Source: Spirogloea muscicola (taxonomy: Eukaryota > Streptophyta > Zygnematophyceae > Spirogloeales > Spirogloeaceae). From it: 25,971 nucleotides of DNA. Made by a program: the position numbers and the translations under genes. Shown piece by piece: positions 25,945 to 25,971 of this stretch. Position 1 is the stretch's first letter. Each line of letters opens with the position of its first letter. Location: assembly GCA_009602725.1 (NCBI GenBank), contig WELB01000250.1, forward strand, positions 146,457-172,427, read 5' to 3'. The notes beneath the pieces were generated by a model. That model had not been told where the DNA came from, searched no databases, and saw only the letters and a list, made by a program, of their open reading frames with translations.

Positions 25945-25971
25945 GCAGCCATCTGCATCTCCCTCTGCACC

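Noticed and set aside
1-25971. tRNA, rRNA or snRNA genes
   Set aside because: I looked for tRNA A/B boxes and T-loop patterns and for U2-like sequence, since Utopia elements target U2 genes. I found nothing convincing on either strand.
1-25971. Bacterial operons, Shine-Dalgarno sites and rho-independent terminators
   Set aside because: The spliced gene, Root_cap domain and LINE/gypsy content indicate a eukaryotic nuclear genome. The GGGCTGGC hairpins followed by T-rich text belong to retrotransposon tails rather than terminators.

Overview
The window reads as nuclear DNA of a green alga or other early Viridiplantae lineage. It is GC-rich and has one convincing intron-bearing gene: a secreted protein with an Ole e 1-like N-terminal region followed by a plant Root_cap (LEA-related) domain. 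Around that gene lies a dense graveyard of retrotransposons. I cannot name the species. One N base (17133) indicates draft assembly.

Most of the repeat content comes from two related families of non-LTR retrotransposon. They encode a reverse transcriptase, a C-X-C-X12-H-X3-C zinc knuckle and a C-terminal restriction-like endonuclease (REL; the R2/NeSL/Utopia-type architecture). Family A has its most complete copy on the minus strand (about 14224 to 10600): two zinc fingers, RT with YADD, zinc knuckle and REL, all broken by frameshifts and a stop. At least fifteen 5'-truncated 3' ends lie at about 0.5-1.0, 1.4-2.3, 2.7-3.4, 5.8-6.2, 15.1, 17.1, 20.4, 21.7, 22.3-24.5, 24.7 and 25.4-25.9 kb. Most can be recognised by the shared C-terminus ending L-T-R-G-Y-stop, and many are followed by a 3' tail with a GGGCTGGC...GCCAGCCC-type hairpin.

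The tail also exists as solo units of about 90-110 bp in both orientations. Two have clear target-site duplications (6233-6363 and 24252-24366). A third sits inside the Root_cap gene, where it has to be spliced out or the reading frame ends.

A second group of remnants is Ty3/gypsy-like. An aspartic protease fragment forms a near-perfect inverted duplication with arms of about 810 bp (3611-5292). A late-RT fragment forms a second, almost spacer-free inverted duplication (about 6990-7440). The second runs on into RNase H, integrase and a degenerate PHD finger (7420-9490).

Layout: 0-6.4 kb nested LINE ends and the protease palindrome; 6.4-9.7 kb gypsy pol remnant; 9.7-14.2 kb family B and family A LINE bodies meeting head-on; 14.2-17.1 kb lower-GC DNA with a tandem duplication and no recognised gene; 17.1-19.3 kb LINE end plus the Root_cap gene; 19.3-21.3 kb mostly unassigned; 21.3-25.97 kb nested LINE 3' ends. 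The Root_cap gene is the only host gene I can support.
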